DNA from: Henricia sp. BOLD:AAB3569
Taxonomy: Eukaryota; Echinodermata; Asteroidea; Spinulosida; Echinasteridae
Assembly (NCBI GenBank): GCA_037783545.1
Contig: JBBELK010000014.1
Coordinates: forward strand, 1 to 64,000
Reading direction: 5' to 3'
DNA: 64,000 bases
Shown: positions 26,201-40,400 of the stretch, piece after piece
Layout: every line of letters starts with the position of its first letter
Position numbering within the stretch: the first letter of the stretch is position 1
Translations under genes and position numbers: made by a program
Notes under the pieces: model-generated
Database searches by the model: none
What the model saw: only the letters and a program-made list of their open reading frames with translations
What the model was told of the DNA's origin: nothing

Positions 26201-28445
26201 CGGCCGTTGACTCACCCCAGATTGTGACTGGAATTAGGTCAAAGTGTGTCCCAAATGCCGGCAAATTTGGAAATCAAGGAATTTTCCAACCAACTTCAAA
26301 TTTTGCATGCTCCAAACTGTATATATTCCGCACTTGTCATGCAAAATTGACAGATTTTCGCTGGGAAATGACGGAGAAATTTCAGAGTTTAGGGAAAACG
26401 GAGCTCGGCTGCGTGGTTATTCCCCTAACCGTGGCTGTTGGGACACCCTGCGCATGCGCCGCGCTGGTGTACATTTGTACGGCCGTTGACTCACCCCAGA
26501 TTGTGACGGGAATTAGGTCAAAGTGTGTCCCCAATGCTGGCAAATTTGGAAATCAAGGAATTTTCCAACCAACTTCAAATTTTGCATGCTCCAAACTGTA
26601 TATATTCCGCACTTGTCATGCAAAATTGACAGATTTTCGCTGGGAAATGACGGAGAAATTTCAGAGTTTAGGGAAAACGGAGCTCGGCTGCGTGGTTATT
26701 CCCCTAACCGTGGCTGTTGGGACACCCTGCGCCACGCTGGTGTACATTTGTACGGCCGTTGACTCACCCCAGATTGTGACGGGAATTAGGTCAAAGTGTG
26801 TCCCAAATGCCGGCAAATTTGGAAATCAAGGAATTTTCCAACCAACTTCAAATTTTGCATGCTCCAACCTGTATATATTCCGCACTTGTCATGCAGAATT
26901 GACAGATTTTCGCTGGGAAATGACGGAGAAATTTCAGAGTTTAGGGAAAACGGAGCTCGGCTGCGTGGTTATTCCCCTAACCGTGGCTGTTGGGACACCC
27001 TGCGCCGCGCTGGTATACATTTGTACGGCCGTTGACTCACCCCAGATTGTGACGGGAATTAGGTCAAAGTGTGTCCCAAATGCCGGCAAATTTGGAAATC
27101 AAGGAATTTTTCAACCAACTTCAAATTTTGCATGCTCCAAATTGTATATATTCCGCACTTGTCATGCAAAATTGACAGATTTTCGCTGGGAAATGACGGA
27201 GAAATTTCAGAGTTTAGGGAAAACGGAGCTCGGCTGCGTGGTTATTCCCCTAACCGTGGCTGTTGGGACACCCTGCGCCGCGCTGGTGTACATTTGTACG
27301 GCCGTTGACTCACCCCAGATTGTGACGGGAATTAGGTCAAAGTGTGTCCCAAATGCCGGCAAATTTGGAAATCAAGGAATTTTCCAACCAACTTCAAATT
27401 TTGCATGCTCCAAACTGTATATATTCCGCACTTGTCATGCAAAATTGACAGATTTTCGCTGGGAAATGACGGAGAAATTTCAGAGTTTAGGGAAAACGGA
27501 GCTCGGCTGCGTGGTTATTCCCCTAACCGTGGCTGTTGGGACACCCTGCGCCGCGCTGGTGTACATTTGTACGGCCGTTGACTCACCCCAGATTGTGACG
27601 GGAATTAGGTCAAAGTGTGTCCCAAATGCCGGCAAATTTGGAAATCAAGGAATTTTCCAACCAACTTCAAATTTTGCATGCTCCAAAGTGTATATATTCC
27701 GCACTTGTCATGCAAAATTGACAGATTTTCGCTGGGAAATGACGGAGAAATTTCAGAGTTTAGGGAAAACGGAGCTCGGCTGCGTGGTTATTCCCCTAAC
27801 CGTGGCTGTTGGGACACCCTGCGCATGCGCCGCGCTGGTGTACATTTGTACGGCCGTTGACTCACCCCAGATTGTGACGGGAATTAGGTCAAAGTGTGTC
27901 CCAAATGCCGGCAAATTTGGAAATCAAGGAATTTTCCAACCAACTTCAAATTTTGCATGCTCCAAACTGTATATATTCCGCACTTGTCATGCAAAATTGA
28001 CAGATTTTCGCTGGGAAATGACGGAGAAATTTCAGAGTTTAGGGAAAACGGAGCTCGGCTGCGTGGTTATTCCCCTAACCGTGGCTGTTGGGACACCCTG
28101 CGCCACGCTGGTGTACATTTGTACGGCCGTTGACTCACCCCAGATTGTGACGGGAATTAGGTCAAAGTGTGTCCCAAATGCCGGCAAATTTGGAAATCAA
28201 GGAATTTTCCAACCAACTTCAAATTTTGCATGCTCCAACCTGTATATATTCCGCACTTGTCATGCAGAATTGACAGATTTTCGCTGGGAAATGACGGAGA
28301 AATTTCAGAGTTTAGGGAAAACGGAGCTCGGCTGCGTGGTTATTCCCCTAACCGTGGCTGTTGGGACACCCTGCGCATGCGCCGCGCTGGTGTACATTTG
28401 TACGGCCGTTGACTCACCCCAGATTGTGACGGGAATTAGGTCAAA
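23229..28445 (+). repeat. Higher-order repeat block A: 19 monomers, 5217 bp
   Basis: Unit starts at 23229, 23775, 24054, 24333, 24606, 24879, 25152 and 25425 recur exactly 5217 bases later. The block contains 19 monomers, fourteen of 273 bp and five of 279 bp, which sums to 5217. Variant-bearing units fall in the same order in the next block, including CTCACCCC to ATCACCCC, TATATACCGC, AAATTAAGG, and the TTTTTCAACC plus CCAAATTG unit. Confidence 0.9.
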
Positions 28446-31400
28446 GTGTGTCCCAAATGCCGGCAAATTTGGAAATCAAGGAATTTTCCAACCAACTTCA
28501 AATTTTGCATGCTCCAAACTGTATATATTCCGCACTTGTCATGCAAAATTGACAGATTTTCGCTGGGAAATGACGGAGAAATTTCAGAGTTTAGGGAAAA
28601 CGGAGCTCGGCTGCGTGGTTATTCCCCTAACCGTGGCTGTTGGGACACCCTGCGCATGCGCTGGTGTACATTTCTACGGCCGTTGACTCACCCCAGATTG
28701 TGACGGGAATTAGGTCAAAGTGTGTCCCAAATGCCGGCAAATTTGAAATCAAGGAATTTTCCAACCAACTTCAAATTTTGCATGCTCCAAACTGTATATA
28801 TTCCGCACTTGTCATGCAAAATTGACAGATTTTCGCTAGGAAATGACGGAGAAATTTCAGAGTTTAGGGAAAACGGAGCTCGGCTGCGTGGTTATTCCCC
28901 TAACCGTGGCAGTTGGGACACCCTGCGCCGCGCTGGTGTACATTTCTACGGCCGTTGAATCACCCCAGATTGTGACGGGAATTAGGTCAAAGTGTGTCCC
29001 AAATGCCGGCAAATTTGGAAATCAAGGAATTTTCCAACCAACTTCAAATTTTGCATGCTCCAAACTGTATATATACCGCACTTGTCATGCAAAATCGACA
29101 GATTTTCGCTGGGAAATGACGGAGAAATTTCAGAGTTTAGGGAAAACGGAGCTCGGCTGCGTGGTTATTCCCCTAACCGTGGCTGTTGGGACACCCTGCG
29201 CATGCGCCGCGCTGGTGTACATTTCTACGGCCGTTGACTCACCCCAGATTGTGACGGGAATTAGGTCAAAGTGTGTCCCAAATGCCGGCAAATTTGGAAA
29301 TCAAGGAATTTTCCAACCAACTTCAAATTTTGCATGCTCCAAACTGTATATATTCCGCACTTGTCATGCAAAATCGACAGATTTTCGCTGGGAAATGACG
29401 GAGAAATTTCAGAGATTAGGGAAAACGGAGCTCGGCTGCGTGGTTATTCCCCTAACCGTGGCTGTTGGGACACCCTGCGCATGCGCCGCGCTGGTGTACA
29501 TTTGTACGGCCGTTGACTCACCCCAGATTGTGACGGGAATTAGGTCAAAGTGTGTCCCAAATGCCGGCAAATTTGGAAATTAAGGAATTTTCCAACCAAC
29601 TTCAAATTTTGCATGCTCCAAACTGTATATATTCCGCACTTGTCATGCAAAATTGACAGATTTTCGCTGGGAAATGACGGAGAAATTTCAGAGTTTAGGG
29701 AAAACGGAGCTCGGCTGCGTGGTTATTCCCCTAACCGTGGCTGTTGGGATACCCTGCGCCGCGCTGGTGTACATTTGTACGGCCGTTGACTCACCCCAGA
29801 TTGTGACTGGAATTAGGTCAAAGTGTGTCCCAAATGCCGGCAAATTTGGAAATCAAGGAATTTTCCAACCAACTTCAAATTTTGCATGCTCCAAACTGTA
29901 TATATTCCGCACTTGTCATGCAAAATTGACAGATTTTCGCTGGGAAATGACGGAGAAATTTCAGAGTTTAGGGAAAACGGAGCTCGGCTGCGTGGTTATT
30001 CCCCTAACCGTGGCTGTTGGGACACCCTGCGCCGCGCTGGTGTACATTTGTACGGCCGTTGACTCACCCCAGATTGTGACGGGAATTAGGTCAAAGTGTG
30101 TCCCAAATGCCGGCAAATTTGGAAATCAAGGAATTTTTCAACCAACTTCAAATTTTGCATGCTCCAAATTGTATATATTCCGCACTTGTCATGCAAAATT
30201 GACAGATTTTCGCTGGGAAATGACGGAGAAATTTCAGAGTTTAGGGAAAACGGAGCTCGGCTGCGTGGTTATTCCCCTAACCGTGGCTGTTGGGACACCC
30301 TGCGCCGCGCTGGTGTACATTTGTACGGCCGTTGACTCACCCCAGATTGTGACGGGAATTAGGTCAAAGTGTGTCCCAAATGCCGGCAAATTTGGAAATC
30401 AAGGAATTTTCCAACCAACTTCAAATTTTGCATGCTCCAAACTGTATATATTCCGCACTTGTCATGCAAAATTGACAGATTTTCGCTGGGAAATGACGGA
30501 GAAATTTCAGAGTTTAGGGAAAACGGAGCTCGGCTGCGTGGTTATTCCCCTAACCGTGGCTGTTGGGACACCCTGCGCCGCGCTGGTGTACATTTGTACG
30601 GCCGTTGACTCACCCCAGATTGTGACGGGAATTAGGTCAAAGTGTGTCCCAAATGCCGGCAAATTTGGAAATCAAGGAATTTTCCAACCAACTTCAAATT
30701 TTGCATGCTCCAAACTGTATATATTCCGCACTTGTCATGTAAAATTGACAGATTTTCGCTGGGAAATGACGGAGAAATTTCAGAGTTTAGGGAAAACGGA
30801 GCTCGGCTGCGTGGTTATTCCCCTAACCGTGGCTGTTGGGACACCCTGCGCATGCGCCGCGCTGGTGTACATTTGTACGGCCGTTGACTCACCCCAGATT
30901 GTGACGGGAATTAGGTCAAAGTGTGTCCCAAATGCCGGCAAATTTGGAAATCAAGGAATTTTCCAACCAACTTCAAATTTTGCATGCTCCAACCTGTATA
31001 TATTCCGCACTTGTCATGCAGAATTGACAGATTTTCGCTGGGAAATGACGGAGAAATTTCAGAGTATAGGGAAAACGGAGCTCGGCTGCGTGGTTATTCC
31101 CCTAACCGTGGCTGTTGGGACACCCTGCGCCGCGCTGGTGTACATTTGTACGGCCGTTGACTCACCCCAGATTGTGACGGGAATTAGGTCAAAGTGTGTC
31201 CCAAATGCCGGCAAATTTGGAAATCAAGGAATTTTTCAACCAACTTCAAATTTTGCATGCTCCAAATTGTATATATTCCGCACTTGTCATGCAAAATTGA
31301 CAGATTTTCGCTGGGAAATGACGGAGAAATTTCAGAGTTTAGGGAAAACGGAGCTCGGCTGCGTGGTTATTCCCCTAACCGTGGCTGTTGGGACACCCTG

Positions 31401-33396
31401 CGCCGCGCTGGTGTACATTTGTACGGCCGTTGACTCACCCCAGATTGTGACGGGAATTAGGTCAAAGTGTGTCCCAAATGCCGGCAAATTTGGAAATCAA
31501 GGAATTTTCCAACCAACTTCAAATTTTGCATGCTCCAAACTGTATATATTCCGCACTTGTCATGCAAAATTGACAGATTTTCGCTGGGAAATGACGGAGA
31601 AATTTCAGAGTTTAGGGAAAACGGAGCTCGGCTGCGTGGTTATTCCCCTAACCGTGGCTGTTGGGACACCCTGCGCCGCGCTGGTGTACATTTGTACGGC
31701 CGTTGACTCACCCCAGATTGTGACGGGAATTAGGTCAAAGTGTGTCCCAAATGCCGGCAAATTTGGAAATCAAGGAATTTTCCAACCAACTTCAAATTTT
31801 GCATGCTCCAAACTGTATATATTCCGCACTTGTCATGCAAAATTGACAGATTTTCGCTGGGAAATGACGGAGAAATTTCAGAGTTTAGGGAAAACGGAGC
31901 TCGGCTGCGTGGTTATTCCCCTAACCGTGGCTGTTGGGACACCCTGCGCATGCGCCGCGCTGGTGTACATTTGTACGGCCGTTGACTCACCCCAGATTGT
32001 GACGGGAATTAGGTCAAAGTGTGTCCCAAATGCCGGCAAATTTGGAAATCAAGGAATTTTCCAACCAACTTCAAATTTTGCATGCTCCAAACTGTATATA
32101 TTCCGCACTTGTCATGCAAAATTGACAGATTTTCGCTGGGAAATGACGGAGAAATTTCAGAGTTTAGGGAAAACGGAGCTCGGCTGCGTGGTTATTCCCC
32201 TAACCGTGGCTGTTGGGACACCCTGCGCCACGCTGGTGTACATTTGTACGGCCGTTGACTCACCCCAGATTGTGACGGGAATTAGGTCAAAGTGTGTCCC
32301 AAATGCCGGCAAATTTGGAAATCAAGGAATTTTCCAACCAACTTCAAATTTTGCATGCTCCAACCTGTATATATTCCGCACTTGTCATGCAGAATTGACA
32401 GATTTTCGCTGGGAAATGACGGAGAAATTTCAGAGTTTAGGGAAAACGGAGCTCGGCTGCGTGGTTATTCCCCTAACCGTGGCTGTTGGGACACCCTGCG
32501 CCGCGCTGGTGTACATTTGTACGGCCGTTGACTCACCCCAGATTGTGACGGGAATTAGGTCAAAGTGTGTCCCAAATGCCGGCAAATTTGGAAATCAAGG
32601 AATTTTCCAACCAACTTCAAATTTTGCATGCTCCAAACTGTATATATTCCGCACTTGTCATGCAAAATTGACAGATTTTCGCTGGGAAATGACGGAGAAA
32701 TTTCAGAGTTTAGGGAAAACGGAGCTCGGCTGCGTGGTTATTCCCCTAACCGTGGCTGTTGGGACACCCTGCGCATGCGCCGCGCTGGTGTACATTTGTA
32801 CGGCCGTTGACTCACCCCAGATTGTGACGGGAATTAGGTCAAAGTGTGTCCCAAATGCCGGCAAATTTGGAAATCAAGGAATTTTCCAACCAACTTCAAA
32901 TTTTGCATGCTCCAAACTGTATATATTCCGCACTTGTCATGCAAAATTGACAGATTTTCGCTGGGAAATGACGGAGAAATTTCAGAGTTTAGGGAAAACG
33001 GAGCTCGGCTGCGTGGTTATTCCCCTAACCGTGGCTGTTGGGACACCCTGCGCCACGCTGGTGTACATTTGTACGGCCGTTGACTCACCCCAGATTGTGA
33101 CGGGAATTAGGTCAAAGTGTGTCCCAAATGCCGGCAAATTTGGAAATCAAGGAATTTTCCAACCAACTTCAAATTTTGCATGCTCCAACCTGTATATATT
33201 CCGCACTTGTCATGCAGAATTGACAGATTTTCGCTGGGAAATGACGGAGAAATTTCAGAGTTTAGGGAAAACGGAGCTCGGCTGCGTGGTTATTCCCCTA
33301 ACCATGGCTGTTGGGGACACCCTGCGCATGCGCCGCGCTGGTGTACATTTGTACGGCCGTTGACTCACCCCAGATTGTGACGGGAATTAGGTCAAA
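28446..33396 (+). repeat. Higher-order repeat block B: 18 monomers, 4951 bp
   Basis: This is the second copy of the 19-mer, one monomer shorter. The left part (28446 to about 30760) follows block A unit for unit. The middle then joins a GCATGC-type linker at 30850 directly to a CCAACCTG/GCAGAATT unit, skipping units present in block A, and the remaining order is altered. A partial third copy starts at 33397 and ends by about 34500. Confidence 0.87.
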
Positions 33397-34480
33397 GTGT
33401 GTCCCAAATGCCGGCAAATTTGGAAATCAAGGAATTTTCCAACCAACTTCAAATTTTGCATGCTCCAAACTGTATATATTCCGCACTTGTCATGCAAAAT
33501 TGACAGATTTTCGCTGGGAAATGACGGAGAAATTTCAGAGTTTAGGGAAAACGGAGCTCGGCTGCGTGGTTATTCCCCTAACCGTGGCTGTTGGGACACC
33601 CTGCGCATGCGCTGGTGTACATTTCTACGGCCGTTGACTCACCCCAGATTGTGACGGGAATTAGGTCAAAGTGTGTCCCAAATGCCGGCAAATTTGAAAT
33701 CAAGGAATTTTCCAACCAACTTCAAATTTTGCATGCTCCAAACTGTATATATTCCGCACTTGTCATGCAAAATTGACAGATTTTCGCTGGGAAATGACGG
33801 AGAAATTTCAGAGTTTAGGGAAAACGGAGCTCGGCTGCGTGGTTATTCCCCTAACCGTGGCTGTTGGGACACCCTGCGCCGCGCTGGTGTACATTTCTAC
33901 GGCCGTTGAATCACCCCAGATTGTGACGGGAATTAGGTCAAAGTGTGTCCCAAATGCCGGCAAATTTGGAAATCAAGGAATTTTCCAACCAACTTCAAAT
34001 TTTGCATGCTCCAAACTGTATATATACCGCACTTGTCATGCAAAATCGACAGATTTTCGCTGGGAAATGACGGAGAAATTTCAGAGTTTAGGGAAAACGG
34101 AGCTCGGCTGCGTGGTTATTCCCCTAACCGTGGCTGTTGGGACACCCTGCGCATGCGCCGCGCTGGTGTACATTTGTACGGCCGTTGACTCACCCCAGAT
34201 TGTGACGGGAATTAGGTCAAAGTGTGTCCCAAATGCCGGCAAATTTGGAAATCAAGGAATTTTCCAACCAACTTCAAATTTTGCATGCTCCAAACTGTAT
34301 ATATTCCGCACTTGTCATGCAAAATTGACAGATTTTCGCTGGGAAATGACGGAGAAATTTCAGAGTTTAGGGAAAACGGAGCTCGGCTGCGTGGTTATTC
34401 CCCTAACCGTGGCTGTTGGGACACCCTGCGCATGCGCTGGTGTACATTTCTACGGCCGTTGACTCACCCCAGATTGTGAC

Positions 34481-37400
34481 GGGAATTAGGTCAAAGTGTG
34501 TCCCAAATGCCGGCAAATTTGGAAATTAAGGAATTTTCCAACCAACTTCAAATTTTGCATGCTCCAAACTGTATATAGTCCGCACTTGTCATGCAAAATT
34601 GACAGATTTTCGCTGGGAAATGACGGAGAAATTTCAGAGTTTAGGGAAAACGGAGCTCGGCTGCGTGGTTATTCCCCTAACCGTGGCTGTTGGGATACCC
34701 TGCGCCGCGCTGGTGTACATTTGTACGGCCGTTGACTCACCCCAGATTGTGACGGGAATTAGGTCAAAGTCTGTCCCAAATGCCGGCAAATTTGGAAATC
34801 AAGGAATTTTCCAACCAACTTCAAATTTTGCATGCTCCAAACTGTATATATTCCGCACTTGTCATGCAAAATTGACAGATTTTCGCTGGGAAATGACGGA
34901 GAAATTTCAGAGTTTAGGGAAAACGGAGCTCGGCTGCGTGGTTATTCCCCTAACCGTGGCTGTTGGGACACCCTGCCCTGCGCTGGTGTACATTTGTACG
35001 GCCGTTGACTCACCCCAGATTGTGACGGGAATTAGGTCAAAGTGTGTCCCAAATGCCGGCAAATTTGGAAATCAAGGAATTTTCCAACCAACTTCAAATT
35101 TTGCATGCTCCAAACTGTATATATTCCGCACTTGTCATGCAAAATTGACAGATTTTCGCTGGGAAATGACGGAGAAATTTCAGAGTTTAGGGAAAACGGA
35201 GCTCGGCTGCGTGGTTATTCCCCTAACCGTGGCTGTTGGGACATCCTGCGCCGCACTGGTGTACATTTGTACGGCCGTTGACTCACCCCAGATTGTGACG
35301 GGAATTAGGTCAAAGTGTGTCCCAAATGCCGGCAAATTTGGAAATCAAGGAATTTTCCAACCAACTTCAAATTGTGCATGCTCCAAACTGTATATATTCC
35401 GCACTTGTCATGCAAAATTGACAGATTTTCGCTGGGAAATGACCGTGAAATTTCAGAGTTTAGTGAAAACGGAGCTCGGCTGCGTGGTTATTCCCCTAAC
35501 CGTGGCTGTTGGGACACCCTGCGCATGCGCCGCGCTGGTGTACATTTGTACGGCCGTTGACTCACCCCAGATTGTGACGGGAATCAGGTCAAAGTGTGTC
35601 CCAAATGCCGGCAAATTTGGAAATCAAGGAATTTTCCAACCAACTTCAAATTTTGCATGCTCCAAACTGTATATATTCCGCACTTGTCATGCAAAATTGA
35701 CAGATTTTCGCTGGGAAATGACGGAGAAATTTCAGAGTTTAGGGAAAACGGAGCTCGGCTGCGTGGTTATTCCCCTAACCGTGGCTGTTGGGACACCCTG
35801 CGCCGCGCTGGTGTACATTTGTACGGCCGTTGACTCACCCCAGATTGTGACGGGAATTAGGTCAAAGTGTGTCCCAAATGCCGGCAAATTTGGAAATCAA
35901 GGAATTTTCCAACCAACTTCAAATTGTGCATGCTCCAAACTGTATATATTCCGCACTTGTCATGCAAAATTTACAAATTTTCGCTGGGAAATGACGGAGA
36001 AATTTCAGAGTTTAGGGAAAACGGAGCTCGGCTGCGTGGTTATTCCCCTAACCGTGGCTGTTGGGACACCCTGCCCTGCGCTGGTGTACATTTGTACGGC
36101 CGTTGACTCACCCCAGATTGTGACGGGAATTAGGTCAAAGTGTGTCCCAAATGCCGGCAAATTTGGAAATCAAGGAATTTTCCAACCAACTTCAAATTGT
36201 GCATGCTCCAAACTGTATATATTCCGCACTTGTCATGCAAAATTGACAGATTTTCGCTGGGAAATGACGGAGAAATTTCAGAGTTTAGGGAAAACGGAGC
36301 TCGGCTGCGTGGTTATTCCCCTAACCGTGGCTGTTGGGACACCCTGCGCCGCGCTGGTGTACATTTGTACGGCCGTTGACTCACCCCAGATTGTGACGGG
36401 AATTAGGTCAAAGTGTGTCCCAAATGCCGGCAAACTTGGAAATCAAGGAATTTTCCAACCAACTTCAAATTGTGCATGCTCCAAACTGTATATATTCCGC
36501 ACTTGTCATGCAAAATTGACAGATTTTCGCTGGGAAATGACGGAGAAATTTCAGAGTTTAGGGAAAACGGAGCTCGGCTGCGTGGTTATTCCCCTAACCG
36601 TGGCTGTTGGGACACCCTGCGCCGCGCTGGTGTACATTTGTACGGCCGTTGACTCACCCCAGATTGTGACGGGAATTAGGTCAAAGTGTGTCCCAAATGC
36701 CGGCAAATTTGGAAATCAAGGAATTTTCCAACCAACTTCAAATTTTGCATGCTCCAAACTGTATATATTCCGCACTTGTCATGCAAAATTGACAGATTTT
36801 CGCTGGGAAATGACGGAGAAATTTCAGAGTTTAGGGAAAACGGAGCTCGGCTGCGTGGTTATTCCCCTAACCGTGGCTGTTGGGACACCCTGCGCCGCGC
36901 TGGTGTACATTTGTACGGCCGTTGACTCACCCCAGATTGTGACGGGAATTAGGTCAAAGTGTGTCCCAAATGCCGGCAAATTTGGAAATCAAGGAATTTT
37001 CCAACCAACTTCACATTTTGCATGCTCCAAACTGTATATATTCCGCACTTGTCATGCAAAATTGACAGATTTTCGCTGGGAAATGACGGAGAAATTTCAG
37101 AGTTTAGGGAAAACGGAGCTCGGCTGCTTCGTTATTCCCCTAACCGTGGCTGTTGGGACACCCTGCGCCGCGCTGGTGTACATTTGTACGGCCGTTGACT
37201 CACCCCAGATTGTGACGGGAATTAAGTCAAAGTGTGTCCCAAATGCCGGCAAATTTGGAAATCAAGGAATTTTCCAACCAACTTCAAATTTTGCATGCTC
37301 CAAACTGTATAAATTCCGCACTTGTCATGCAAAATTGACAGATTTTCGCTGGGAAATGACGGAGAAATTTCAGAGTTGAGGGAAAACGGAGCTCGGCTGC

Positions 37401-40400
37401 GTGGTTATTCCCCTAACCGTGGCTGTTGGGACACCCTGCGCATGCGCCGCGCTGGTGTACATTTGTACGGCCGTTGACTCACCCCAGATTGTGACGGGAA
37501 TTAGGTCAAAGTGTGTCCCAAATGCCGGCAAATTTGGAAATCAAGGAATTTTCCAACCAACTTCAAATTTTGCATGCTCCAAACTGTATATATTCCGCAC
37601 TTGTCATGCAAAATTGACAGATTTTCGCTGGGAAATGACGGAGAAATTTCAGAGTTTAGGGAAAACGGAGCTCGGCTGCGTGGTTATTCCCCTAACCGTG
37701 GCTGTTGGGACACCCTGCGCCGCGCTGGTGTACATTTGTACGGCCGTTGACTCACCCCAGATTGTGACGGGAATTAGGTCAAAGTGTGTCCCAAATGCCG
37801 GCAAATTTGGAAATCAAGGAATTTTCCAACCAACTTCAAATTGTGCATGCTCCAAACTGTATATATTCCGCACTTGTCATGCAGAATTGACAGATTTTCG
37901 CTGGGAAATGACGGAGAAATTTCAGAGTTTAGGGAAAACGGAGCTCGGCTGCGTGGTTATTCCCCTAACCGTGGCTGTTGGGACACCCTGCCCTGCGCTG
38001 GTGTACATTTGTACGGCCGTTGACTCACCCCAGATTGTGACGGGAATTAGGTCAAAGTGTGTCCCAAATGCCGGCAAATTTGGAAATCAAGGAATTTTCC
38101 AACCAACTTCAAATTTTGCATGCTCCAAACTGTATATATTCCGCACTTGTCATGCATAATTGACAGATTTTCGCTGGGAAATGACGGAGAAATTTCAGAG
38201 TTTAGGGAAAACGGAGCTCGGCTGCGTGGTTATTCCCCTAACCGTGGCTGTTGGGACATCCTGCGCCGCACTGGTGTACATTTGTACGGCCGTTGACTCA
38301 CCCCAGATTGTGACGGGAATTAGGTCAAAGTGTGTCCCAAATGCCGGCAAATTTGGAAATCAAGGAATTTTCCAACCAACTTCAAATTGTGCATGCTCCA
38401 AACTGTATATATTCCGCACTTGTCATGCAAAATTGACAGATTTTCGCTGGGAAATGACGGAGAAATTTCAGAGTTTAGTGAAAACGGAGCTCGGCTGCGT
38501 GGTTATTCCCCTAACCGTGGCTGTTGGGACACCCTGCGCATGCGCCGCGCTGGTGTACATTTGTACGGCCGTTGACTCACCCCAGATTGTGACGGGAATT
38601 AGGTCAAAGTGTGTCCCAAATGCCGGCAAATTTGGAAATCAAGGAATTTTCCAACCAACTTCAAATTTTGCATGCTCCAAACTGTATATATTCCGCACTT
38701 GTCATGCAAAATTGACAGATTTTTGCTTGGAAATGACGGAGAAATTTCAGAGTTTAGGGAAAACGGAGCTCGGCTGCGTGGTTATTCCCCTAACCGTGGC
38801 TGTTGGGACACCCTGCGCCGCGCTGGTGTACATTTGTACGGCCGTTGACTCACCCCAGATTGTGACGGGAATTAGGTCAAAGTGTGTCCCAAATGCCGGC
38901 AAATTTGGAAATCAAGGAATTTTCCAACCAACTTCAAATTGTGCATGCTCCAAACTGTATATATTCCGCACTTGTCATGCAAAATTTACAGATTTTCGCT
39001 GGGAAATGACGGAGAAATTTCAGAGTTTAGGGAAAACGGAGCTCGGCTGCGTGGTTATTCCCCTAACCGTGGCTGTTGGGACACCCTGCCCTGCGCTGGT
39101 GTACATTTGTACGGCCGTTGACTCACCCCAGATTGTGACGGGAATTAGGTCAAAGTGTGTCCCAAATGCCCGCAAATTTGGAAATCAAGGAATTTTCCAA
39201 CCAACTTCAAATTGTGCATGCTCCAAACTGTATATATTCCGCACTTGTCATGCAAAATTGACAGATTTTCGCTGGGAAATGACGGAGAAATTTCAGAGTT
39301 TAGGGAAAACGGAGCTCGGCTGCGTGGTTATTCCCCTAACCGTGGCTGTTGGGACACCCTGCGCCGCGCTGGTGTACATTTGTACGGCCGTTGACTCACC
39401 CCAGATTGTGACGGGAATTAGGTCAAAGTGTGTCCCAAATGCCGGCAAATTTGGAAATCAAGGAATTTTCCAACCAACTTCAAATTTTGCATGCTCCAAA
39501 CTGTATATATTCCGCACTTGTCATGCAAAATTGACAGATTTTCGCTGGGAAATGACGGAGAAATTTCAGAGTTTAGGGAAAACGGAGCTCGGCTGCGTGG
39601 TTATTCCCCTAACCGTGGCTGTTGGGACACCCTGCGCCGCGCTGGTGTACATTTGTACGGCCGTTGACTCACCCCAGATTGTGACGGGAATTAGGTCAAA
39701 GTGTGTCCCAAATGCCGGCAAATTTGGAAATCAAGGAATTTTACAACCAACTTCAAATTTTGCATGCTCCAAACTGTATATATTCCGCACTTGTCATGCA
39801 AAATTGACAGATTTTCGCTGGGAAATGACGGAGAAATTTCAGAGTTTAGGGAAAACGGAGCTCGGCTGCTTGGTTATTCCCCTAACCGTGGCTGTTGGGA
39901 CACCCTGCGCCGCGCTGGTGTACATTTGTACGGCCGTTGACTCACCCCAGATTGTGACGGGAATTAAGTCAAAGTGTGTCCCAAATGCCGGCAAATTTGG
40001 AAATCAAGGAATTTTCCAACCAACTTCAAATTTTGCATGCTCCAAACTGTATATATTCCGCACTTGTCATGCAAAATTGACAGATTTTCGCTGGGAAATG
40101 ACGGAGAAATTTCAGAGTTTAGGGAAAACGGAGCTCGGCTGCGTGGTTATTCCCCTAACCGTGGCTGTTGGGACACCCTGCGCCGCACTGGTGTACATTT
40201 GTACGGCCGTTGACTCACCCCAGATTGTGACGGGAATTAGGTCAAAGTGTGTCCCAAATGCCGGCAAATTTGGAAATCAAGGAATTTTCAAACCAACTTC
40301 AAATTTTGCATGCTCCAAACTGTATATATTCCGCACTTGTCATGCAAAATTGACAGATTTTCGCTGGGAAATGACGGAGAAATTTCAGAGTTTAGGGAAA

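Larger units (their letters stand above)
15601..34480 (+). repeat. Satellite domain 4: long higher-order repeats
   Basis: Diagnostic units recur at long intervals here. The marker set is a linker reading GCGCATGCGCTGG followed by TACATTTCTACGG (about 15601, 16428, 18221, 23437, 28654, 33606 and 34430), then a unit lacking one G (CAAATTTGAAATC at about 15691, 23522, 28739 and 33691), a unit with GTATATATACCGC (about 23850, 29067, 34018), and a unit with GGAAATTAAGG (about 16521, 18314, 24359, 29576, 34522). Their constant order shows that blocks of many monomers were duplicated as wholes. Confidence 0.9.
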
